The notes below the pieces were generated by a model. It was not told the DNA's origin, searched no databases, and was given only the letters and a program-made list of their open reading frames with translations. From Desulfobacteraceae bacterium (GTDB lineage Bacteria > Desulfobacterota > Desulfobacteria > Desulfobacterales > JAUWMJ01), in assembly GCA_030612225.1 (NCBI GenBank), contig JAUWOH010000119.1:1-8386 (forward strand): DNA of 8,386 nt, read 5' to 3'. Position numbers and translations under genes: made by a program. Shown piece after piece: positions 1-5,677 of this stretch (its first letter is position 1; each line of letters starts with the position of its first letter).

Positions 1-26
1 ATGGTTTCATATCTCTTTTTTTTTGC

Positions 27-341
27 CTATCCGTAAAGAGATCCCATGATCAGGTTTTCTTCTACGCTCATATCGGCAAAAAGGCGTCTTCCTTCAGGAA
101 CATGTACAATGCCAAGCTGAATAATTTCATGCGGCTCCTGTTGATCGAGGCGAACGCCGTCGAATTCTATGGTTCCCTTTGCAGGGGTGAGCAGCGATGA
201 AAGAGTTTTAATCGCGGTCGATTTTCCTGCGCCATTGGCACCAATTAATACCAGAATTTCGGCCTCTCGAACTTCGAATGAGACATCCCACAGAACCTGT
301 AAATCTCCATAAAAAACATCAATATTATTAACCTTGAGCAT
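27..341 (-). CDS. livF: LivF-type ABC transporter ATPase, N-terminal part, interrupted by in-frame TAG
   Basis: N-terminal 104 residues of a branched-chain amino acid ABC transporter ATPase, normally about 235 residues. The Walker A motif GANGAGKS is at residues 34-41, and the family-typical VPEGRRLF stretch (Q-loop region) is at 81-88. The ABC signature, Walker B and H-loop are missing because a TAG at 27-29 ends the frame. The same frame continues after the TAG to the window edge as A-K-K-K-R-Y-E-T, which fits the LivF linker after 'GSLYG'. So a full-length gene carrying one amber codon probably extends beyond position 1. The ATG overlaps the end of livG by 14 bp, as in a coupled operon. 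As written, the product could not hydrolyse ATP. It is either a pseudogene, a sequencing error or a readthrough gene. Family assignment is secure; its status is open. Confidence 0.75.
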   Translation of the reverse strand: MLKVNNIDVFYGDLQVLWDVSFEVREAEILVLIGANGAGKSTAIKTLSSLLTPAKGTIEFDGVRLDQQEPHEIIQLGIVHVPEGRRLFADMSVEENLIMGSLYG

Positions 342-1053
342 AGTCTTCTCCCAGGTAAGCTTCGATTACCGCTTTGTTATTGGATACCTCTTTAGGTACT
401 CCTTCAGCAATGGTCTGCCCGAAATTAATAGCATGGATGCGGTCGGATATAGTCATAATCACCTTCATGATATGCTCTACAATAATGATGGTTATCCCTT
501 TATCGCGAATTCTTTTAATTAGATCAATGGCGCCTTCAAGTTCCGTAGGGTTTAGGCCGGCTGCTGTTTCATCCAGGAGTAACAGTTCCGGCCGGGTTGC
601 CATGGCCCGGGTAATTTCAAGGCGCTTTCGCTCTCCGATGGGAAGGCTTCTAGCAATCACATCTTTTCGGTGTAATAGTCCGCAAAATTCCATGGTCTCC
701 ATAGCTACATCACGAGCCTCATGCTTGGTTTGAACCTTGGAAAATGCTGCAGCAATTACATTGTCCAGAACCGATAATCTGCCTAATGGTTTTACCACCT
801 GAAATGTCCTGCCGATGCCGATTTTGCATATTTTGTTGGTCTTCATACCCGTTATTTTCTGATCCTTAAAATAAATGTTTCCACCTGTGACGGGAAAATA
901 GCTGCTTATACAGTTGAAAATAGTCGTTTTACCGGAACCGTTCGGTCCGATCAGGCCGAAAATTTCCCCCTTTTCAACCTGAAAAGACACATTATTAACC
1001 GCTGCCAGACCGCCAAAATGTTTAACCAGATTCTTGACTTCAAATAATATCAA
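328..1053 (-). CDS. livG: LivG-type branched-chain amino acid ABC transporter ATP-binding protein
   Basis: Cytoplasmic ATPase subunit that powers Liv-family amino acid uptake with LivF. Its 241 residues are a normal LivG length. Visible motifs are Walker A GPNGSGKT at 36-43, the Q-loop in GRTFQ (Q85), the signature region LPIGERKR at 137-144, Walker B LLLLDE ending at D161-E162, then AAGLNPTE, and the H-loop histidine in IVEH (H194). The C-terminal SDRIHAINFGQTIAEG is typical of LivG. The signature is somewhat divergent: E. coli LivG has LAYGD where this protein has LPIGE. The start is TTG, chosen because a perfect AGGAGG lies 7 nt upstream; no ATG precedes it closely. TTG overlaps the TGA of livM (TTGA), and the 3' end overlaps livF, so translation is probably coupled along livM-livG-livF. 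Confidence 0.93.
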   Translation of the reverse strand: MILFEVKNLVKHFGGLAAVNNVSFQVEKGEIFGLIGPNGSGKTTIFNCISSYFPVTGGNIYFKDQKITGMKTNKICKIGIGRTFQVVKPLGRLSVLDNVIAAAFSKVQTKHEARDVAMETMEFCGLLHRKDVIARSLPIGERKRLEITRAMATRPELLLLDETAAGLNPTELEGAIDLIKRIRDKGITIIIVEHIMKVIMTISDRIHAINFGQTIAEGVPKEVSNNKAVIEAYLGEDYAQG

Positions 1054-2060
1054 GTGGCTGCCTCCTTCTTTTTAAATGGAACAAGTTTGCCGACAAGCTT
1101 GTTCCAGTCACCCACAATACCATTGGGCAGGTATAAAATAACCAGAACAACCAGAATCCCGAATCCCAGCACGTGGGCGTGTGATATATACTTGGCCGCA
1201 ATATTAAGAAAATCCGAGCCCGTTAATACTGCCAGCCCTTTGAAAAATCCGAAAAAACCGGTTCTGAAAAATTCATGCACGGCCACCATTACAAAGGCCC
1301 CAACAGCCGGGCCGTAAATGGTTCCCACACCACCAACAATCCCAACCAGAATCGCCATAATCGAAATATCATGGAGAGAGAATACAACTTCAGGATCGAT
1401 AAAGCCCATGTAATTCATAAATAACGCTCCGGCCATACCGGTAAGAAACGCTGCTATGTTGAGAGAAACCATTTTATAACGATGGGTATCGATTCCCAGG
1501 CTTTCCGCAGCATCCTGGTCTTCACGTATGGAAAGAAAATAATAACCCCACTTGGTCTGCATTATGAACTGGACAGATATGACCGATACAACGGCCAGAG
1601 CAAGGGCAATATAATAATAGGGTATTTTTGAAACAAAGGTGGGCATAATTAATATTCCAACCATGCCCTGTGTCAAAGGTTCTGCAATGGTGGCAATATG
1701 CCGGCACACCTCATTTAAGGCAAGAGACGCAAGTGCAAAATAGGCCCCTCTCAGCCTAAAACAGATCCATCCGAAAGGAAAAGCAACGGCCATTGCCATT
1801 ATGCCCCCAAACGCCATTCCCCACCAGGCCGAAATTCCAAAATGATGAGCCAAAAGCCCTGCCGTATAGGCCCCTGTGCCGAAAAATGCGGCATCGCCAA
1901 AAGATACCTGGCCTGTAAAACCTGCAATCATGTTCCAACCTGAACCGATCGCCACCCATATGAAAACCAGGATCATAAGATGCTGGTAATACGCATTTTG
2001 ATACACCAGGGGAAAGATGATCAGGATGATAAGTAGAATCAAAGGCATAAATTTTTTCAT
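1050..2060 (-). CDS. livM: LivM-type branched-chain amino acid ABC transporter permease
   Basis: Inner-membrane permease subunit that pairs with LivH to form the transport channel. Its 336 residues are within the usual 300-350 range; E. coli LivM, with its N-terminal extension, is longer. The protein is strongly hydrophobic, with TM-like segments near 5-20, 28-48, 52-72, 80-100, 148-166, 198-215, 232-260 and 296-312. Family hallmarks are NMIAGFTGQVSFGDAAFFGTGAY (43-65), the FRLRGAYFALASLA stretch (101-114), and the cytoplasmic coupling loop SIREDQDAAESLGID (177-191), which contacts the ATPases. The tail ends in a lysine-rich stretch that also encodes the livG Shine-Dalgarno. The ATG has an AAGAGGA-type ribosome site just upstream. 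The gene is separated from livH by an unusual 229-bp spacer filled with a palindrome. Confidence 0.94.
   Translation of the reverse strand: MKKFMPLILLIILIIFPLVYQNAYYQHLMILVFIWVAIGSGWNMIAGFTGQVSFGDAAFFGTGAYTAGLLAHHFGISAWWGMAFGGIMAMAVAFPFGWICFRLRGAYFALASLALNEVCRHIATIAEPLTQGMVGILIMPTFVSKIPYYYIALALAVVSVISVQFIMQTKWGYYFLSIREDQDAAESLGIDTHRYKMVSLNIAAFLTGMAGALFMNYMGFIDPEVVFSLHDISIMAILVGIVGGVGTIYGPAVGAFVMVAVHEFFRTGFFGFFKGLAVLTGSDFLNIAAKYISHAHVLGFGILVVLVILYLPNGIVGDWNKLVGKLVPFKKKEAAT
1061..1066 (-). promoter_or_regulatory. Shine-Dalgarno site deciding the TTG start of livG
   Basis: On the minus strand a perfect AGGAGG sits 7 nt before the TTG start of livG, inside the last codons of livM. This is what fixes the non-ATG start. 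Because the site lies in translated sequence, ribosomes finishing livM would be delivered directly to livG. Confidence 0.8.
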
Positions 2061-2094
2061 GCTTTTCCTCTTAATTAAAGTATAACCGATGGTG

Positions 2095-2282
2095 CCCGCA
2101 GGAAATGCCCTTGGGGTGCTAAGTAGAAAGTTTCATATACCCCCGCTAAAAATCAGCGGGATAAAAAGGCGCATCGGTTTTTCAGAGACGAGGCAATACA
2201 TGTAGTATGCCGAGTTTCTGAAAAACTGATGCAACTTGCACCCCAAGGGCACTTCCTGCGGGGCGTATATGGGACTTTCTAC
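2095..2282. repeat. Large imperfect palindromic element between livH and livM
   Basis: Nearly the whole livH-livM spacer is built of inverted repeats. Arm A (2095-2119) pairs with A' (2238-2262) at 24 of 25 positions. Arm B (2123-2144) matches B' (2260-2282) with a few differences. The inner arm (2171-2186) matches 2217-2232 with about one mismatch. The centre is a hairpin with stem CGAGGCAATAC / GTATGCCGAG around loop ATGTA (2200-2204). A separate small hairpin, CCCGCT / AGCGGG (2142-2160), interrupts the left half. The order on the plus strand is A, B, core, A', B', so the arms are not fully nested. No protein-coding potential is seen. A dispersed non-autonomous element (MITE or REP-like) is the likeliest identity, by inference. 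Confidence 0.85.
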
Positions 2283-2289
2283 GACGCCA

Positions 2290-3165
2290 TCAAATCTTGG
2301 TCAAACGCTTGAAACCACCGGGTAAAAACAATAGCACCAGGATAAAAATTAAAAGACCGATCATGTCGTCATAAGCCATACCAATGTAAGTGGCGCCAAA
2401 GGCTTCGGCCAGGCCCAGGGTCAACCCGCCAAAAATCGCTCCCACGGTAGATCCTAAACCACCCAGGATTGTGATTACAAAAGCTTTTCGTGTAAAGGGC
2501 CCGCCTATATCCGGGAAAAGATAATATACGGGCATCAGCACTGTGCCGGCAGCGGCTACAAGTGCCGAACCAAGGCCGAAGGTAATAACAGTTATGCGTT
2601 TGGAATTAACGCCCATAAGCAGCGCTGCGTCTTTATCCTGGGCAGTGGCGCGAATCGATCTCCCGATATCCGTTTTCAGTAAAAACCAGAACATAAACAG
2701 CGTAAATCCTATGGCAATAAAAAAGGCAATGACAAGAGCTATGCTAAAAGAGATCTCTCCAAGAAAAAATGTTGCATCGGAATAGCTTGTTCGAACCGAT
2801 TTGTAGTCCGAAGTAAAAATAAATCTGGCAATTTCAGTCAACACCATTCCGATTCCAACTGTCATCAGCACCTGGTTTTCAGGTAAAATCGAATCTACTT
2901 CCATAAGTGGGTTCAGGGTATATTTTTGAATCACTACGCCAAGTAAAAACAAAGCAGGCATACTGACGAAAAGCGATAGATACGGGTCTATACCCAGATA
3001 ATGGGATAAAACAAAGGTAATGTACATAGCCACCATCATCAATTGGCCGTGAGCCAGGTTAATAATGCCCATTACCCCCATAATAAGGCTCATACCCAGG
3101 CCGATGAGACCGTAAAGGCCGCCTTTTAAAATTCCAGCCACCAGGGTTTGTAGAAAAACCTCCAT
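2290..3165 (-). CDS. livH: LivH-type branched-chain amino acid ABC transporter permease
   Basis: Inner-membrane permease partner of LivM. Its 291 residues match the family length. The N-terminal GGLYGLIGLGMSLIMGVMGIINLAHGQ (15-41) is a LivH hallmark. The coupling loop GRSIRATAQDKDAALLMGVN (168-187) faces the ATPases. Further family blocks are ITILGGLGSTVGAIFGG (231-247) and the C-terminal LPGGF. Hydrophobic segments suggest about eight membrane spans. The ATG has a clear AGGAG 7 nt upstream, and the stop is TGA. The gene is isolated: a 222-bp spacer with a terminator separates it from livK and a 229-bp spacer separates it from livM. Both spacers hold palindromic elements, so expression probably relies on readthrough from livK or on an internal promoter that I could not identify. 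Confidence 0.95.
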   Translation of the reverse strand: MEVFLQTLVAGILKGGLYGLIGLGMSLIMGVMGIINLAHGQLMMVAMYITFVLSHYLGIDPYLSLFVSMPALFLLGVVIQKYTLNPLMEVDSILPENQVLMTVGIGMVLTEIARFIFTSDYKSVRTSYSDATFFLGEISFSIALVIAFFIAIGFTLFMFWFLLKTDIGRSIRATAQDKDAALLMGVNSKRITVITFGLGSALVAAAGTVLMPVYYLFPDIGGPFTRKAFVITILGGLGSTVGAIFGGLTLGLAEAFGATYIGMAYDDMIGLLIFILVLLFLPGGFKRLTKI

Positions 3166-3187
3166 AAAATCACTCCTGTACTAAAAC

Positions 3188-3208
3188 TCAACCATTCAAC
3201 TACTCAAC
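3188..3208. repeat. Three TCAAC direct repeats at 8-bp spacing upstream of livH
   Basis: The pentamer TCAAC occurs at 3188-3192, 3196-3200 and 3204-3208, an exact 8-bp period. It lies about 25-45 bp upstream of the livH start codon. It may be a short tandem repeat of no function or repeated protein contacts. The third copy touches the outer end of the palindrome that follows. Confidence 0.6.
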
Positions 3209-3353
3209 TGAGGCTGTTTCAAAATGTTCAATTTTGTTCAAGATCAAGGAAGGGGAAAATTTTAACCACAGGAATACATGTAGTATTTCGAGGATTAAAA
3301 TTTGAGCCTGACGCCGATATTGGGCAAAAGGGGACGTTTTGAAATTGGCTCAG
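3208..3353. repeat. Large imperfect palindromic element between livK and livH
   Basis: An imperfect palindrome of about 146 bp fills the livK-livH spacer. Outer arms 3208-3227 and 3334-3353 match at 16 of 20 positions. Inner arms are AAATTTTAA-like on the left (about 3257-3265) and TTAAAATTT on the right (3295-3303). The centre is a hairpin with stem GGAATAC / GTATTTC around loop ATGTA. The core AATACATGTAGTAT (3273-3286) is identical, and in the same orientation, to that of the element between livH and livM (2195-2208). Arms outside the core differ, so the two are diverged members of one family rather than recent copies. Confidence 0.75.
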
Positions 3354-3355
3354 CT

Positions 3356-3382
3356 AAAAGGGCGGGGAAATCCCGCCCTTTT
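3356..3382 (-). terminator. Rho-independent terminator after livK
   Basis: An 11-bp perfect stem (AAAAGGGCGGG at 3356-3366 with CCCGCCCTTTT at 3372-3382) encloses a 5-nt loop. It begins 5 bp after the livK stop codon. On the minus strand the GC-rich stem ends in a U-run (CGCCCUUUU). Because the stem is A/T-flanked on both sides it could also work in the opposite direction. In liv operons a terminator here would make livK transcripts more abundant than those of the downstream membrane genes; that role is inferred. Confidence 0.85.
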
Positions 3383-3387
3383 ATAGC

Positions 3388-4590
3388 TTATCGTTTACTC
3401 CACTTAGGTATCGGATATATATAACCCTTGGTAGCAACATTTTTGGGCCAAACTGTCTCAAGATTCCCGTCTATCCACTGTACCAGAAATGTGGGAAGTT
3501 TGTTCTGGTTGGTTTTTTTATCATAAGAGATAAACTTGACCGGACCGAATGCTGTAATCAGGTTGGTACTTGCAAGGGCATTCCTGACATCCTTACGGGT
3601 CAGTGATTTCGCTCTTTTTAAAGCGTCCGCAATGACATACATTGCAGAATATGCCTCAGCACCGTGATATTCGGTGGGTTCATTATATATCTCAACAAAT
3701 TTGTCATAATAGGCCTGGGCACCGGGATAGGGGACAGAAGGTGTCCAGAGAGTTGCGGAATAAACGAAATTTGAAGCTTTCGCTGCATTCTTCTTGAATT
3801 CAGGCAGGGTGAAGCCGGCTGCACCGCCCACAAAAAGCTTGGGGTTCAGGTTGAGTTCCTTGGATTGTCGCATAAGCAAGGATGCATCCATAATATAAGA
3901 AATCATATAAACCAGGTCCGCCTTCTTAGCCTTGACCTTAATCAGCAATGGTTTAAAATCGATGGCTCCAGCTTCGTAACCCTCTTTCATTAAAACTTCC
4001 AGACCAAGCGCTTCACATCGCTTGACGAACTTCTTTGAACCGGATTGACCGAAAAGAGAATTTTCATGAAGAATCGCAACAGTCTTAACATCTGTTGCAA
4101 TTGTTTCTAAAAATGATGCAAATGCACCCGGATACTCACTAACAGGTGGATTCAGCCTGAAGATGTATTCCCATCCCTGCTCTGTAATTTTATCAGCAGA
4201 GCCGGTGTTAACCAAAAAAGGCACCTTGTTTTGCTGGGCCACGGCAATAGTTGCCCATGTCACGGAACTGGAATAACCACCACCTAACATCACAACTTTA
4301 TCCAGGGAGATCAGCTTCTCAATTGCGCTACGTCCAACATCGGGCTTTCCTGTGGTATCTTCGATAATCAGTTCTATCTTTTTGCCGTTTACCCCTCCCG
4401 CAGCGTTGATCTCTTTAAGTGCCATGAGAAAAGATTTATTTTCAATCTCTCCAAACTTGGCCAGTTTGCCGGTGAGAGGCAAAACAATTCCCACCTTGAT
4501 TGTATCGGCTGCTATGGACTGGGATACTCCAAAAGAAAAAATTAGAGCAACTGCTAAAATTAATCCAATTAACACTTTTGACTTTTTCAT
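3388..4590 (-). CDS. livK: Periplasmic substrate-binding protein of a Liv-type ABC transporter
   Basis: Periplasmic binding protein of the Peripla_BP_6 (LivJ/LivK-like) family. It captures the ligand and delivers it to LivH/LivM. The 400-residue product starts with a signal peptide: a lysine-rich N-terminus, a hydrophobic stretch from about 6 to 22, and likely cleavage near SIAA-D (28/29). There is no lipobox cysteine, so it should be soluble. Mature-protein hallmarks are IKVGIVLPLTGKLAKFGE (31-48), NAAGGVNGKKIEL (62-74), LGGGYSSSVT (102-111), which forms part of the ligand pocket in relatives, and EYIFRLNPP (141-149). The ATG has a very strong AAGGAGGAG ribosome site about 7 nt upstream. Ligand specificity cannot be read from sequence alone: branched-chain amino acids are the default, but the family also binds amides, urea and aromatic acids. 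A terminator follows. Confidence 0.92.
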   Translation of the reverse strand: MKKSKVLIGLILAVALIFSFGVSQSIAADTIKVGIVLPLTGKLAKFGEIENKSFLMALKEINAAGGVNGKKIELIIEDTTGKPDVGRSAIEKLISLDKVVMLGGGYSSSVTWATIAVAQQNKVPFLVNTGSADKITEQGWEYIFRLNPPVSEYPGAFASFLETIATDVKTVAILHENSLFGQSGSKKFVKRCEALGLEVLMKEGYEAGAIDFKPLLIKVKAKKADLVYMISYIMDASLLMRQSKELNLNPKLFVGGAAGFTLPEFKKNAAKASNFVYSATLWTPSVPYPGAQAYYDKFVEIYNEPTEYHGAEAYSAMYVIADALKRAKSLTRKDVRNALASTNLITAFGPVKFISYDKKTNQNKLPTFLVQWIDGNLETVWPKNVATKGYIYPIPKWSKR

Positions 4591-4623
4591 CAGACTCTCC
4601 TCCTTTAATTTTGTTAATAGTTC

Positions 4624-4632
4624 AGTATAACA
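4624..4632 (-). promoter_or_regulatory. Candidate extended -10 promoter of livK
   Basis: On the minus strand TGTTATACT (TG-N-TATACT, 5 of 6 to the TATAAT consensus plus the extended TGn element) lies 34 bp before the livK ATG. It would give a leader of roughly 25-30 nt containing the strong Shine-Dalgarno. No good -35 is seen at 16-18 bp spacing, which is tolerated by extended -10 promoters. This is pattern matching only. Confidence 0.4.
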
Positions 4633-4683
4633 ATATCATTAACCTAAAACATAAAACTTACTCCCGCAGGCGGGACTAAAACC

Positions 4684-4713
4684 TGATGAATTCGACTTTT
4701 TACGAATTCATCA
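4684..4713. repeat. Perfect 11-bp stem-loop, possible terminator of the two-component operon
   Basis: TGATGAATTCG (4684-4694) and CGAATTCATCA (4703-4713) form a perfect 11-bp stem with an 8-nt loop. On the minus strand it is followed by GGTTTTAG, so it could end transcripts coming from the response regulator. The stem is AT-rich and the T-run is short, making it a weak terminator at best. A dispersed genomic repeat is an alternative. Confidence 0.55.
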
Positions 4714-4726
4714 AGTATGGTATCAC

Positions 4727-4736
4727 TTACCGGTAA
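4727..4736. promoter_or_regulatory. Perfect palindrome TTACCGGTAA, candidate operator upstream of livK
   Basis: A 10-bp perfect palindrome about 137 bp upstream of the livK start codon, flanked by TCA and TGA that extend the symmetry with a one-base offset. It is a plausible dimer binding site, perhaps for the neighbouring NarL-type regulator. Only the symmetry is observed; the role is a guess. Confidence 0.3.
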
Positions 4737-4842
4737 TGACGCAATCAAGATAAGATTATCCCAAAATAATTATTAATATGATTAGCAGGCAGATAAAAAG
4801 GTGTCAATCCGAGTATTTCTGATTTTATTGTAAGAAAATTTC

Positions 4843-4938
4843 GTACAAGGACAGTTTGGCAAATGCGACGCCAATTTTCAGATTGGGAGTAACGAAGCCG
4901 AACGCTACTCACATAAATACGCCTCCAAACTGGAGTAC
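4843..4938. repeat. Imperfect palindromic element upstream of livK
   Basis: The ends GTAC...CAGTTTGG (4843-4859) and CCAAACTG...GTAC (4925-4938) are inverted with small internal length differences. GCG/CGC blocks follow inward. The centre is a hairpin GAGTAACG-AAGCCGAA-CGCTACTC (about 4887-4910), with one mismatch that becomes a G-U pair on the minus-strand RNA. Smaller symmetric pairs (CCAAT/ATTGG, TTGGC/GCCAA) lie in the left half. It shares no obvious core with the two elements around livH, so it seems a different repeat type. Confidence 0.6.
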
Positions 4939-5029
4939 GGGGAAAAGAATACAACCTTGAATCCTGTCGAAGATCCCGTCTGAAGCGAAGCGGAAGCGGG
5001 GAACCTTTGAACCCGTGAACGGTTACCTA

Positions 5030-5668
5030 TTACGTATCTATAAGATTATTCTGTATGGCAAAACGTGAAAGTTCAGCATTATTTCTCAGGTTGAGTTTTT
5101 TTAATAAGCGGAACCTGTAGGTGTCTACAGTTTTAATGCTGATGCTGTAAGCTTGGGCTATTTCTCGGTTGGTATGCCCCAATGCCAGGCGTCTCAATAC
5201 CTGGAGTTCTCTCATGGACAGAGAATCAAGTGGCGACTGGCCACGGGTCCCCCTGGCTACACTGAGTGCCAGGGCTTCCGTACCTTCATCCGTTAAGTAG
5301 CGATGTCCGGAAAAAACTTTCCGTATGGCTTTTACAAGTTGTTCCGGAGCAGACTGTTTTGTAATATAACCCATAGCTCCTGCTTCTATCGCCCGAACAA
5401 CGTATTGTCCTTCTTCGTGCATCGTTAAAATAAGAAGAGGCAGATCAGGGTAGTACAATTTAAGCTGACTGATCACTTCCAGGCCATCGAGACCCGGCAT
5501 GGAAATATCGATAATCGCAACATCAGGGGATGTTTTGTGGACCTTCTGGATAGCTTCCCTGCCGTCAGCTGCTTCAGCAATAACCTGCATATCTCCGCTT
5601 TCTTCCACAATTCGGCGAAGTCCGGCTCTTACAATGCTGTGATCGTCGGCAAGTAAAACCTTGATCAT
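5030..5668 (-). CDS. NarL/FixJ-family response regulator
   Basis: DNA-binding response regulator, 212 residues, typical family length. The receiver domain (1-118) has the acidic pair D8-D9, the phosphoacceptor D54 in IIDISMPGLDG, T82 and K104, so all catalytic positions are present. A linker (about 120-145) leads to a LuxR-type helix-turn-helix (about 148-210) with LSMRELQVLRRLALGHTNREIA and SIKTVDTYRFRLLKKL. It should be phosphorylated by the kinase encoded immediately upstream. The ATG follows the kinase's TAG by 9 nt and is in the same frame. The ribosome site is weak (AGGGA), which suggests translational coupling. The stop is TAA, followed by TAG. Its targets are unknown; the livK operon downstream is an obvious candidate by position only. 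Confidence 0.94.
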   Translation of the reverse strand: MIKVLLADDHSIVRAGLRRIVEESGDMQVIAEAADGREAIQKVHKTSPDVAIIDISMPGLDGLEVISQLKLYYPDLPLLILTMHEEGQYVVRAIEAGAMGYITKQSAPEQLVKAIRKVFSGHRYLTDEGTEALALSVARGTRGQSPLDSLSMRELQVLRRLALGHTNREIAQAYSISIKTVDTYRFRLLKKLNLRNNAELSRFAIQNNLIDT

Positions 5669-5677
5669 TATATATCC

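Larger units (their letters stand above)
4591..5029. other. 439-bp non-coding spacer upstream of livK
   Basis: No convincing gene lies between the response regulator and livK. The spacer holds, from livK outward: the candidate promoter (4624-4632), a small GC-rich hairpin TCCCGC/GCGGGA (4662-4675), an 11-bp perfect stem (4684-4713), a perfect 10-bp palindrome (4727-4736), an AT-rich stretch with GATAA-GA-TTATC (about 4750-4762), a 96-bp imperfect palindrome (4843-4938), and clustered GAAGC repeats (4982-4997). An ORF of 69 codons inside it is discounted because it crosses these palindromes. Confidence 0.7.

Noticed and set aside
1..29. Frameshift at the A9 run as the cause of livF truncation
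   Set aside because: The codons after the TAG are LivF-like in the unshifted frame on both sides of the A run, so a substitution to TAG, not an indel, explains the stop.
2142..2160. CCCGCT/AGCGGG hairpin between livH and livM as a terminator
   Set aside because: No T-run follows on either strand; it is better seen as part of the palindromic element.
4784..4807. TTGACA with an AATCAT -10 at 18 bp on the minus strand upstream of livK
   Set aside because: The -10 matches only 4 of 6 and the leader would be nearly 190 nt through several hairpins; the extended -10 nearer livK is better.
4859..4873. Sigma-54-like TGGC-N7-TTGC with GG-N10-GC spacing on the minus strand
   Set aside because: It lies inside the 96-bp palindrome and about 270 bp from livK, the regulator is not of the sigma-54 activator type, and only 8 positions match, so coincidence is more likely.
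4745..4954. 69-codon minus-strand ORF in the regulator-livK spacer
   Set aside because: It runs through the palindromic element, has no ribosome site and no recognisable family, and is arginine/serine-rich as expected of repeat DNA read by chance.
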